Assembly: GCA_046233135.1 (NCBI GenBank)
Contig: JBJXHN010000002.1
Span: 682,001 to 746,000, forward strand
Source: JBJXHN01 sp046233135
GTDB taxonomy: Bacteria > Pseudomonadota > Alphaproteobacteria > Rhodospirillales > Rhodospirillaceae
Length of the DNA stretch: 64,000 bases
Reading direction: 5' to 3'
Position numbers and translations under genes: made by a program. Position 1 is the stretch's first letter; every line of letters begins with the position of its first letter. The notes beneath the pieces were generated by a model. That model saw nothing but the letters and a program-made list of their open reading frames with translations, searched no databases and was not told where the DNA came from. Below are positions 18,931-26,525 of the stretch, piece after piece.

Positions 18931-19386
18931 CTACCGGCCCGAGTGGGCCACCCGCTCCAGCGGGATGGGGGGAGTGGGCGCGGAATGGATCAGAGGGGCC
19001 ACGGGGCCGGCGGCGGCGGCCTGTTCCCGTTCGGCCAGCGCCCGCATCACCATGTCCACCCGCTGGGCGGTGATCGCCTTGCGGATCGTCAGCTTGCGCT
19101 GGTTGTCCTTCATCAGCGTCACCAGGTGGCGCACCCGCCGTTCCACGTCGTCGAGGTCGAGCAGGCCGGCGGCATACAGGGCATGCGCCCGGGCCTTCAT
19201 CGCCCCGGTCAGCATGGCGTAGTCCTGCACCAGCGCGTCCTTGCGCTCCACCAGCCCCTGGGGCAGCGGCGCGTCGGGCCGGTCGAGCAGACGGGATTCC
19301 TCCTCGGACAGGCGGGTCAGGGCGGCCAGAACCTCCAGGTAGCGCGTCAGGACGGCTTGAGCGGCGGATAGGTCCATCGGGGTCAT
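18931..19386 (-). CDS. FlgN-like flagellar export chaperone
   Basis: A 151-residue, mostly helical protein. LTRYLEVLAALTRLSEEESR and the KDALVQDYAMLTGAMKARAH segment fit the long antiparallel helices of FlgN, which delivers FlgK and FlgL to the export gate. Sequence similarity in this family is weak, so the call rests on helix content, size and position directly upstream of flgK. Its ATG overlaps the TGA of the preceding small gene (ATGA), so the two are translationally coupled. Act in the cytoplasm. Confidence 0.65.
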   Translation of the reverse strand: MTPMDLSAAQAVLTRYLEVLAALTRLSEEESRLLDRPDAPLPQGLVERKDALVQDYAMLTGAMKARAHALYAAGLLDLDDVERRVRHLVTLMKDNQRKLTIRKAITAQRVDMVMRALAEREQAAAAGPVAPLIHSAPTPPIPLERVAHSGR

Positions 19387-19682
19387 GACGGGTCTCCTGT
19401 ATGGTCCGACGGGCTGGCGGAGTCCGGTCGGGAGGGGGGGCGCAGGCGGGCGGCAGAGGCGTAGGCCCTGTGCCGGCGGCTGTGGGTGCGGACGGCCCGC
19501 AGCTTGTCCCGGACCGCGCCCCGCAAGGCCTTCAACGCGTCGAGCGCTTCGGCGGCGTCGGATGCGGCGGCCAGGATGGCCGCCCGCCCGGCTGGTCCGC
19601 GAAGCCCGGCAGCGCGGGCCTTGGCGCGGGCCAGCGCCCGGGTTGCCGCCTCCGCACGGGCCTGAAGAGTGGCGCGATCCAT
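19383..19682 (-). CDS. Unknown small protein within the hook operon
   Basis: A 99-residue protein I do not recognise. Residues 1-75 are Ala/Arg-rich and helical (RAEAATRALARAKARAAGLR, ILAAASDAAEALDALKALRG); the last 20 residues are Pro/Ser/Asp-rich and probably unfolded. It starts at an ATG four bases after the flgE stop and its TGA overlaps the next ATG, so it is almost certainly translated. It is strikingly basic beside the very acidic exported proteins of this operon, so a cytoplasmic helper, such as a secretion chaperone or FlgN partner, is possible but unproven. Confidence 0.65.
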   Translation of the reverse strand: MDRATLQARAEAATRALARAKARAAGLRGPAGRAAILAAASDAAEALDALKALRGAVRDKLRAVRTHSRRHRAYASAARLRPPSRPDSASPSDHTGDPS

Positions 19683-19686
19683 GGGA

Positions 19687-20955
19687 TCACCGCTTGGCCG
19701 AGATCAGGTCGTCGAACAGTTCCTGGGCGGTGCTGATGATTTCGCTGGCCGCCGAATAGGCCTGCTGGGCGGTGATCAGCTTGCTGAACTCGCTGGCCGT
19801 ATCGACGTTGGAGCTTTCCAGGGCACCGGAGTTGATGGCGCCCGCTCCCGAGCTGTCGGGGTTGACCAGGGTGGCGTCGCCCGACAGCACCGTGGGCGTA
19901 TAGGCATTGCCCGACGAGGCTTCCAGGCCGTCGGCGTTGGAGAACACCGCCAGCGGGATCTGGAAGATGGGATAGCTGATGCCGTTGTCGAAGTTGGCGT
20001 AGACCAGCCCGTCTTCGGCCACCGTGGCGCTGTAGAAGGCGCCGTAGCGCACGCCGTCCTGTTCGATCTCGTCCAGTTCGATGGCCACTTCCCCGTCCTC
20101 CAGGGAGTACTGGCCCAGGCCGTCGGCCTTGTCGACGGTGCCGGCGCTGTAGGCGATCGCGCTGTCGGCGGCGCCCGACGCCCAGTCGGTGACGGTGATG
20201 GCAGTCGCGGTGCTCGACTGCAAGGTGCCGTCCTCGTTGAAGACGATGGTGCCGCCACCGCTGATCGCCGTGCCCGTGGGGGTGACGCCGTCGCTTGCGA
20301 ACAGGTCGTCATCGGTCAGTGAGGGGGTCAGCTCCCAGGTGTTCTCGGCGGTCTTTTCGTAGGTCATGACCACCGTGTGGGCGACCCCGAGGCTGTCGTA
20401 GATCTCGGCCTCGCAGGAGACCGTGTCCCCGACCTCGGCATCGGCGGGCAGGGTGGCTTCGACGGTCAGGTTTTCCGTGGCCTGGGCGGTGCCGTTGACG
20501 GCGTCGACATTGACGGTCTGCAGGCTTTCCCCCCGTTCGACGCTGCCATCGGTGTCCGTGGGGTAGCCTTGCAGGTAATAGCCGTTGGTGTTGACCAGAT
20601 TGCCGTCGTTGTCGGTCGAAAAGTCGCCGGCGCGCGTGTAGTACAGCACGTTGCTGTTCAGGGCATCGGTGACCACGAAGAAGCCGTCACCGTCGATGGC
20701 CATGTCGGTGGTGACGTCGGTGCCGATGATCTGGCCCTGCCGTGAGATGTTCTGGGTCGGATCGGCGATTACCCCGGCCCCGGTGAACGAGGTGGCGGAC
20801 CCGCTGCCGGTCACCAGGGTGTAGAAGCTGGCATCGGTCGACTTGTAGCCGATGGTCTCGCTGTTCGCGAGGTTGTTGGAAATGGTCGAGACGGACGCCG
20901 CCTGGGAATTCAGGGCCGAGACGGCGATATACATGGAGCTGCTGATGCTGCTCAT
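19687..20955 (-). CDS. flgE: Flagellar hook protein FlgE
   Basis: A 422-residue hook subunit. The N-terminus MYIAVSALNSQAASVSTISN, then NLANSETIGYKSTDASFYTL is the flagellar rod/hook signature; MAIDGDGFFVV is the FlgE/F/G motif; the C-terminus SNVDTASEFSKLITAQQAYS, then AASEIISTAQELFDDLI is the partner helix. The variable middle is acidic. Length is normal. It is the second gene of the operon, 24 bases after flgD, whose product caps the growing hook. Confidence 0.95.
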   Translation of the reverse strand: MSSISSSMYIAVSALNSQAASVSTISNNLANSETIGYKSTDASFYTLVTGSGSATSFTGAGVIADPTQNISRQGQIIGTDVTTDMAIDGDGFFVVTDALNSNVLYYTRAGDFSTDNDGNLVNTNGYYLQGYPTDTDGSVERGESLQTVNVDAVNGTAQATENLTVEATLPADAEVGDTVSCEAEIYDSLGVAHTVVMTYEKTAENTWELTPSLTDDDLFASDGVTPTGTAISGGGTIVFNEDGTLQSSTATAITVTDWASGAADSAIAYSAGTVDKADGLGQYSLEDGEVAIELDEIEQDGVRYGAFYSATVAEDGLVYANFDNGISYPIFQIPLAVFSNADGLEASSGNAYTPTVLSGDATLVNPDSSGAGAINSGALESSNVDTASEFSKLITAQQAYSAASEIISTAQELFDDLISAKR

Positions 20956-20979
20956 GAGGGGATCTCCCGAAAAGCCGTC

Positions 20980-21660
20980 TTAGGACACGGCTGTGGCTGA
21001 AATGATGTCGTCCAGGCCGATGGTCGCGCCATTGGCGAGGATCAGCTGGACGGTGCCTGTGGACCAGTCGGCCTGGGTCGCCACGCTGGTTCCTTCCAGA
21101 TCCAGCTCTTCGGTGGTGCCGTCGGCGTAATTGGCCGTCACTGTCAGGGTGTAGGCGGTGTCTTCGTCGGCCGTGCCGCTGCTGTTGGTCACGCCGTCCC
21201 AGGTGAAGGTCTGGGTGGTGTTCTCGTCGGCATCCACCTCTTCCAGGTAGACCTCCAGGCCGTCTTCGTTGGTGATCGACAGGGTCACGCTCTGCACGTC
21301 GTCGGGCACGTCGAAGGCCCAGGTCAGGTCCTCGCCTTCGTAGGTCTGGGACGACCCGTCGTAGGTGATCTCCTTGCCGATGAAGGACAGCGCGGTCTCC
21401 GCCGTCTGATTGCTCGTGGCGAGCACCAGGTTCTCCAGGTACTGGTTGGCCAGGATCTGCTGCTCCACCTGGGAATACTGGATCAGCTGCGAGGTCAGCT
21501 CGTCCGTATCGGTGGGGTCCAGGGGGTTCTGGTTCTGCATCTGCGTGGTCAGCAGCGTGATGAACATGTCGTAGTTTTCCGACAGCTCGGAGATGGCCGA
21601 CACGCTGGTGGCGCTGAGGCTCGACGTCGAGGTGTCGCTGAGTGTGGAAACCGTGGTCAT
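20980..21660 (-). CDS. flgD: Flagellar hook-capping scaffold protein FlgD
   Basis: A 226-residue hook cap. The N-terminal capping segment is FITLLTTQMQNQNPLDPTDT, then DELTSQLIQYSQVEQQI; the C-terminal half has the Tudor/FnIII-like strands TFTWDGVTNSSG and AYTLTVTANYADG. The protein contains one Lys, no Arg and no His but dozens of Asp/Glu, an extreme composition. The ATG at 21660 has GAAGGGG upstream. It heads the minus-strand flagellar operon and is divergent from flagellin. Confidence 0.93.
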   Translation of the reverse strand: MTTVSTLSDTSTSSLSATSVSAISELSENYDMFITLLTTQMQNQNPLDPTDTDELTSQLIQYSQVEQQILANQYLENLVLATSNQTAETALSFIGKEITYDGSSQTYEGEDLTWAFDVPDDVQSVTLSITNEDGLEVYLEEVDADENTTQTFTWDGVTNSSGTADEDTAYTLTVTANYADGTTEELDLEGTSVATQADWSTGTVQLILANGATIGLDDIISATAVS

Positions 21661-21964
21661 GGCCCGACCCCTTCTGTCCTTGCCGAAATCCGGGGCGGCC
21701 GCAGGGACCGTCCTGTTGATGAGGAAACGGGTCGGGGGCGCCGAAACTGGCGCGAAATCGGCCGAAAAATTTTTTGAAAAAGCTGCGCCAGTAAATGGAC
21801 AGCCGGGCCGTTTAGGTCGTGTACGGCACGAGAGACGGGGCCGTCAGGTGCTGTTCCAAGGAGATTGTTGATGCTCCAGGCGCGCTGACTGAGTCCGGTT
21901 CAGGCCCGTTATCGCTGGGGACATGGAGGTCCCGACACAATGCTGCGAATTTAGGAGCGACATC
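21661..21964. promoter_or_regulatory. Divergent flagellar promoter region with a sigma-54-like element
   Basis: This 304-base spacer separates flgD (minus) and flagellin (plus) and holds no gene. On the plus strand CTGGCGCGAAATCGGCC has GG at 21749-21750 and GC at 21761-21762, the 10-base spacing of a sigma-54 -24/-12 promoter, with most of the TGGCACG half conserved and a weak -12 half. An A/T-rich stretch follows at about 21764-21780. If used, the flagellin leader would be about 190 bases. I see no convincing sigma-28 box at correct spacing. Confidence 0.35.
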
Positions 21965-22804
21965 ATGCCTGTCATCGCAACGAATACTTCTGCCAACTCC
22001 GCGCTTCGGTATCTGAATCTCAACTCCCAGGAACAGACCAGCGCCCTGAACCGCATCGCCAGCGGCTCCAAGGTGAACTCCGCCTCCGACGATGCCGCCG
22101 GCAGCGCCGTGGCCATCAAGCTGCAGGCCGACGTGGCCGTGCTGGGTCAGGCGCAGACCAACGCCTCCCACGCGATTTCCGTGCTGGAAACCGCCGACGG
22201 CGGCCTGTCCCAGGTCTCCGACATCCTGGAACGCATGAAGACCCTGGCGGCCCAGTCGATCTCCGGTGCCGTGACCGATAAGGAACGGGAATACATCCAG
22301 GCCGAATTCGACGAACTGGTAACGCAAATCGACAGCATCGCCTCCGGGACCCGCTTCAATGGCGAATCCCTGCTGGACGGGACGGGTGCGCATTCCTCGG
22401 CCAGCGGCGGCGCCGACTATATGGTCGGCTCAGACGCCACGGCCGATGTCATCAATGTGCAGATCGCAGCCGTGGATTCCACCACCCTGGGGGTGGACAG
22501 CCTGGACGTCAAAACCGACACCGCAACGACCCAATCTGCGGTGGACGCCATCGACGCCGCCATCGAAAGCGTGGCCGAAGCCCGCGCCGACGTGGGGGCG
22601 CAGATGTCGCGGTTCGAATACCAGGCCGAACAGCTGGCTTCGTCGGAAGAAAACCTGGATGCCGCCCAGTCGGCCATCGTCGACGCCGACATCGCCGAGG
22701 AACAGGCGAATTTCTCCTCGGCGCAGGTGAAGACCAACGCGGCGATCTCCGCGTTGGCGCAGGCGAACCAGATGCCGCAGCAGCTGCTCTCGCTGTTGCA
22801 GTAA
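21965..22804 (+). CDS. fliC: Flagellin
   Basis: A 279-residue flagellin, short because the variable outer domains D2/D3 are nearly absent. The N-terminal D0/D1 helices show NTSANSALRYLNLN, SALNRIASGSKVNSASDDAA and the C-terminal ones MSRFEYQAEQLASSEENLDA, then SAIVDADIAEEQANFSSAQV, LAQANQMPQQLLSLLQ. I chose the ATG at 21965, preceded by AGGAG at six bases, rather than an upstream in-frame ATG at 21923. It forms the external filament. Nearby methyltransferase, HAD and FliS genes fit modification and chaperoning of this protein. Confidence 0.95.
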   Translation: MPVIATNTSANSALRYLNLNSQEQTSALNRIASGSKVNSASDDAAGSAVAIKLQADVAVLGQAQTNASHAISVLETADGGLSQVSDILERMKTLAAQSISGAVTDKEREYIQAEFDELVTQIDSIASGTRFNGESLLDGTGAHSSASGGADYMVGSDATADVINVQIAAVDSTTLGVDSLDVKTDTATTQSAVDAIDAAIESVAEARADVGAQMSRFEYQAEQLASSEENLDAAQSAIVDADIAEEQANFSSAQVKTNAAISALAQANQMPQQLLSLLQ

Positions 22805-22813
22805 CTGGTTGCC

Positions 22814-22863
22814 GTGGAGGGGGGGCCGAACCTCTCCGCACCCACGCCAGGCCCCCCTTCCAC
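22814..22863 (+). terminator. Long hairpin after flagellin
   Basis: Arms at 22814-22827 and 22850-22863 pair over 14 bases with a single G-U wobble, enclosing 22 bases. It begins nine bases after the flagellin stop. The following bases are C-rich with short T-runs, not a clean U-tract, so it may be an attenuator or an mRNA 3'-end stabiliser limiting fliD relative to fliC. Confidence 0.45.
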
Positions 22864-22937
22864 GCCCCCGTTTCCGCCCGTTTTCGTCCCGTCCCCTGCC
22901 GCGCCGCGCGCGTGGTGTCCGGTCCTGGAGCGCTGCC

Positions 22938-24590
22938 ATGAGTTCGGTCGTTTCGACAAGTTCCGTTACGGGGTCCAGCGGCACGCTGTATGTGTCCGGC
23001 ATCTCGGGGCTCGACACCTCCGCCCTGATCGAGGCCTCCGTCGAAGCCAAGATGGCGCCGGCCTACCGCCTGGACACCCAGATCGCGACCGCCGAAGCCG
23101 AAGTGGCCGCCTACGAGGAAATGCTGTCGCTGCTGACCGGCCTGAGCGAGGCGATGGAGGGGTTGTCCGGCGACGAGGACACCGCCGTCTACGATACCTA
23201 TGCCGCCTATCTCACCTCGGCCGGATTGTCCGACGTCGAGTCGGTGATGGCGGCCACGGTATCGGAGGATGCGGAGGTCGGGGTCTATGAAATCGTCGTC
23301 GAGCAGCTGGCCAAAAGCCAGAAAGTGGCGTCGGCGGAGATGGCCACCGGCGACACCCTGGGTGTGGACGGCAGCTTCATCCTAGCGGCCGACGGCGCCG
23401 ACGGGGCGGAGATCACGCTGACTTCGGACATGAGCCTGGAAGACATCGCCGCCGAGATCAACGCGGTGTCCGGCGACACCGGCGTGACCGCCACGGTGAT
23501 CAAGTCGGGCACCGATGCCCAGACCCTGGTGCTGTCGGGCAGCGACACGGGGGTGTCCTTTTCGGCCACCGCCGGCAGCGGTGACGACGTGTTGCAAGCC
23601 CTGGGGATCACCGACAGCGGCGGCGCTTTCGCCGATGTGCTGCAAGACGCCCAGCCGGCGATCCTGACCGTCGACGGCGTCACGGTAACCCAGTCGTCGA
23701 ATGATATCGAAGACCTGCTGCCCGGCGTCTCGGTCAACCTGTACGACGACAGCGAAGGCGAGACCATCACCCTGGAGGTGGGGCAGGATCTGTCGGCGGT
23801 GCTGGAGCAGGTGGAAGCCTTTGTCGACGCGTTCAACGCCTATCGCACCTTCGCCCTGACCCAGCAGGAAACCGACGACAACGGCGCGGTGGCCGATGCC
23901 GCCCTGTTCGGGGAAACCCTGCTGAAGAATACCAACAGCATGCTTTACGACGCCCTGGAGACGTCGGTGGAGGTCGACGGGGAAACCTATACCCTCGCCG
24001 ATTTCGGCATCACCCTGGGGGCCGGCAACATGCTGGTGATCGACGAGGATGAGCTGGAAGAAGCGCTGTTGCAGAACGCCGATGTTCTGGAAGCCTTCTT
24101 CGCCTCCGGCGCCACCACGTCGTCCACCGATGTGGGCGTTTACAGCGCCGGTGAAACGGCGTCGGGAGACTACGCGCTGGCGGTGGTCACCGATCCCGAC
24201 ACCGGCGAGATCGTCTCTGCCACCCTGGACGGTGTTGATCTAGAGGTGTCGGGCAACACCCTGAAAGGCGTCGAAGGGACGGCGTTCGAAGGCCTGCGCC
24301 TGATCTATTCCGGCGACGGGGACGGCAGCTACACGGTCAGCATCACCCGGGGGTTCGCCGACAGCCTGATCGCCGACCTTGCGGACGTCACCGAAGACGT
24401 GCTGCCCGATGTGATCGACGGCCTGGATCAGTCCATCGAGGACAAACAGGAGCGCCGTGACGGTATCGCCGAGTCAGCGGCAGACTACGAAGAGTACCTG
24501 ATTTCCTACTACGCCCGGCTGGAAACGGAAATCCAGGCCGCCGAGCTGACGCTCTCCCAGCTGGAAGCCCTGCTGGATTCGGATGACTGA
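22938..24590 (+). CDS. fliD: Flagellar filament cap protein FliD (HAP2)
   Basis: A 550-residue filament cap. The N-terminal motif is YVSGISGLDTSALIEASVEA, the classic FliD start; LTVDGVTVTQSSNDIEDLLP, then GVSVNLYDDSEGETITLEV and the following helix FVDAFNAYRTFALTQQE are conserved HAP2 regions; the C-terminal coiled coil includes YYARLETEIQAAELTLSQLE. The ATG at 22938 (SSVVSTSS...) with CCTGGAGCG upstream fits; the earlier open frame is Pro/Arg-rich noise across the hairpin. It is secreted and assembles at the filament tip. Acidic throughout. Confidence 0.94.
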   Translation: MSSVVSTSSVTGSSGTLYVSGISGLDTSALIEASVEAKMAPAYRLDTQIATAEAEVAAYEEMLSLLTGLSEAMEGLSGDEDTAVYDTYAAYLTSAGLSDVESVMAATVSEDAEVGVYEIVVEQLAKSQKVASAEMATGDTLGVDGSFILAADGADGAEITLTSDMSLEDIAAEINAVSGDTGVTATVIKSGTDAQTLVLSGSDTGVSFSATAGSGDDVLQALGITDSGGAFADVLQDAQPAILTVDGVTVTQSSNDIEDLLPGVSVNLYDDSEGETITLEVGQDLSAVLEQVEAFVDAFNAYRTFALTQQETDDNGAVADAALFGETLLKNTNSMLYDALETSVEVDGETYTLADFGITLGAGNMLVIDEDELEEALLQNADVLEAFFASGATTSSTDVGVYSAGETASGDYALAVVTDPDTGEIVSATLDGVDLEVSGNTLKGVEGTAFEGLRLIYSGDGDGSYTVSITRGFADSLIADLADVTEDVLPDVIDGLDQSIEDKQERRDGIAESAADYEEYLISYYARLETEIQAAELTLSQLEALLDSDD

Positions 24591-24645
24591 CCGGTGAGGC
24601 CGCCACACCGGCGGCCCCCTTCTTGTGAAACGGGGAGACCTGATC

Positions 24646-25107
24646 ATGACCAATATGTCCCAAGCCCTGGCCGCCTACGGCACCGCCCGCCGCGCCCAGT
24701 CGCCCCTGAAGCTGGTCGTCGAGCTTTACGACGTCGCCCTGACCTCGGTCGCCCGGGCCAAGATGGAACGGATGCTGGAGAACTCCGAGCGGGAGTTCCA
24801 GGCCATGCGCCAGGCCGTGCGCATCTTCGAAGAACTGAACGCCTGCCTGAACATGTCCGACACCCGGGCCAGGCCGGTATCGGAAGAGCTGCGCCGCTAC
24901 TACCAGCGGACCCTGCGCCAGCTGCATGCCGCCAAGCGCACCCGGGGCGAGGCCGCCGTCGAAGGCTATGCCAGTGTCCACCGGCAGATCCTGGCCATGC
25001 GGGAAGCTTGGGCGGAGCTGGCCGGTGTCCATCCCCTGGTGAGCGCATCCAGTGCGGCGTCGGCATCTGCGGCGACAGCAGTTCCGGCCGTTGCTGCCGG
25101 GCAATAA
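24646..25107 (+). CDS. fliS: Flagellin export chaperone FliS
   Basis: A 153-residue FliS. Residues 8-45 are typical: YGTARRAQSPLKLVVELYDV, then ALTSVARAKMERM, followed by FQAMRQAVRIFEELNACLN and a helix LRRYYQRTLRQLHAAKRTRG. FliS binds the flagellin C-terminus and prevents premature polymerisation. The ATG at 24646 has GGGGAGA at eight bases; an upstream GTG at 24625 is the less likely alternative. The last 20 residues are Ala/Ser-rich and probably disordered. It completes a fliC-fliD-fliS plus-strand unit. Confidence 0.88.
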   Translation: MTNMSQALAAYGTARRAQSPLKLVVELYDVALTSVARAKMERMLENSEREFQAMRQAVRIFEELNACLNMSDTRARPVSEELRRYYQRTLRQLHAAKRTRGEAAVEGYASVHRQILAMREAWAELAGVHPLVSASSAASASAATAVPAVAAGQ

Positions 25108-25151
25108 TTGCCTGGGTATGGGCAGTTATTTCCCGGTGACTATACCCGCAA
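25108..25151. promoter_or_regulatory. Interrupted inverted repeat upstream of the ECF sigma gene
   Basis: TTGC-CT-GGGTAT at 25108-25119 pairs with ATACCC-GCAA at 25142-25151 around a 22-base centre. It lies between the fliS stop and the ECF sigma gene, in the relatively AT-rich leader. It could be a hairpin ending fliS transcription or part of the ECF operon's promoter. No T-tract follows. Confidence 0.3.
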
Positions 25152-25284
25152 TTGGTCCTAGACTTCGGATAAGATGTGGATTCAGCAAATGAATCTTCAA
25201 ACCAATCCCGTGCTGTTAAAGGGACCCGGTGTGAGGAGTTCTTGGGCAAGTCATGCTGAAGAGACTTCTTATCAGGCGCCTCAT

Positions 25285-25812
25285 ATGGACGGATCGCCGG
25301 ACGAAGTGCTGATGCTGCGCACGCGTGATGGTGACCGGGATGCGTTCCGGCTCATCGTCACGCGGCATATCGACCGGATCGTCGGCCTTGCCCGACGGGT
25401 GGTGGGGCCGGCTGAGGCCGAGGATATCGCGCAGGATGTCTTCCTGAAGCTGTGGGAACGGCGGGACCAGTGGCGCCCGGGTGAAGGGGCGTTCCGGCCC
25501 TGGCTGTATCGGGTGGCGCTGAACCGCTGCATCGATCATACTCGCCGCCAGAAGCGTCTTGTGTCCGAAGAGGCACCGGATATCGCCGATGATGCGCCCG
25601 ACCCGCTGGAGGCCTGCGATTCCAAGCAGTCCGCCGGGCGGCTGAGGGACGCTCTGTCCAGATTGCCGGATCGCCAACGTATTGCCATTACTCTATACTA
25701 CAACGAGGATATGACGGCCGCCGAGGTCGCGACGATCATGGATTTGCGGTTGAATGCCGTGGAATCCCTGCTGAAGCGCGGTCGGCAAAAATTGCGGGAA
25801 CTGCTTGGCTAG
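25285..25812 (+). CDS. ECF-family RNA polymerase sigma factor
   Basis: A 175-residue sigma factor of the extracytoplasmic function class. Region 2 covers about residues 17-80 (FRLIVTRHIDRIVGLARRVV, then AEAEDIAQDVFLKLWERRDQW, PWLYRVALNRCIDHTRR). Region 4 covers about 120-172 (LPDRQRIAITLYYNEDMTAA, then EVATIMDLRLNAVESLLKRG). The frame is open back to an ATG at 25174 and a GTG at 25231, but those codons have low GC at third positions unlike the rest, so I prefer the ATG at 25285. Followed by a putative anti-sigma and a periplasmic sensor, so it likely controls an envelope or metal response. Confidence 0.88.
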   Translation: MDGSPDEVLMLRTRDGDRDAFRLIVTRHIDRIVGLARRVVGPAEAEDIAQDVFLKLWERRDQWRPGEGAFRPWLYRVALNRCIDHTRRQKRLVSEEAPDIADDAPDPLEACDSKQSAGRLRDALSRLPDRQRIAITLYYNEDMTAAEVATIMDLRLNAVESLLKRGRQKLRELLG

Positions 25813-25951
25813 CAGGCCGTTGGATCGGGGTTGCGCTCTGGAAGGCAGAGCGGGTCCCTGGCGACGGACGACGCCGGCGCATCGGTCCTCCATCGAAATG
25901 GGGGCCTCCCCGTGTCAGGCGGGGGAAGCAGGTCCGCACGAAACGGTTGGT

Positions 25952-25967
25952 GTCCACCGAAGTGGAC
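25952..25967 (+). promoter_or_regulatory. Small hairpin before the anti-sigma-like gene
   Basis: GTCCAC-CGAA-GTGGAC forms a perfect six-base stem with a CGAA loop 19 bases before the ATG at 25987, within the 174-base gap after the sigma gene. It may tune translation or mRNA ends between the sigma factor and its partner. Function is inferred from position only. Confidence 0.25.
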
Positions 25968-25986
25968 GTGCCCAATGGGAGGAGTC

Positions 25987-26469
25987 ATGACGCCGGAAGA
26001 ATTCAAGGCGTTGATCGATAGTCACGGGTCCGATCTGCGCAAATGGCCCCATGACCGCCGGATGGCGGCCACGGCCCTGCTCGACCATTCCGAAGACGCC
26101 CAAGCCATCTTCAATGATGCCCAGGCCTTCGAAACCCTGCTCAAGGCGCGGGAGCCCGTTCTTGGCGACAGCCGCCGCCGTGCCCTGATCGACGGGGTCA
26201 TGGACGCCATTGAGGCCGTCGAGCCGCCGTCCCGGCTCAATTGCCAGGAACACGGGAATACCAGCAAGGAACGTGCCACTTTCCAGGCCCGGCCCGAGGG
26301 CCGGCTGTTCGGCGTTGGCGGTGTGCTGAGCCTGTCGACGCCGACGCCCGGGACGGTGGCGGCCCTGCTGGTGACCGGCGTGGTCCTGGGCGCGGGGGCC
26401 GGTTTCGCCCTGCACGGCGCGGTTTCGATCGCTGTGCTGTATGGCGGTTTCGAATTATGGCTTGGTTAG
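25987..26469 (+). CDS. Single-span membrane protein, putative anti-sigma factor
   Basis: A 160-residue protein. Residues 1-75 are helical and begin MTPEEFKALIDSHGSDLRKW, a start often seen in short alphaproteobacterial proteins encoded after ECF sigma factors. Residues about 120-140 form one hydrophobic segment (TVAALLVTGVVLGAGAGFAL), and about 20 residues follow. There is no zinc-binding HxxxCxxC motif, so it is not a classic ZAS anti-sigma. The ATG at 25987 has GGGAGGAG upstream. Position between sigma and sensor genes suggests it holds the sigma factor at the membrane; this is inference. Confidence 0.6.
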   Translation: MTPEEFKALIDSHGSDLRKWPHDRRMAATALLDHSEDAQAIFNDAQAFETLLKAREPVLGDSRRRALIDGVMDAIEAVEPPSRLNCQEHGNTSKERATFQARPEGRLFGVGGVLSLSTPTPGTVAALLVTGVVLGAGAGFALHGAVSIAVLYGGFELWLG

Positions 26470-26525
26470 GCGCCTTGTCGTCGTCCCAGAGCCGCGTGGC
26501 CGGGAATGGCGGGAAAGGGGGCGGA

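Noticed and set aside
21799..21822. Sigma-28-like promoter TAAA...GCCGTTTA before flagellin
   Set aside because: The spacing between the two halves is 11 bases instead of 15, and the second half departs from GCCGATAA.
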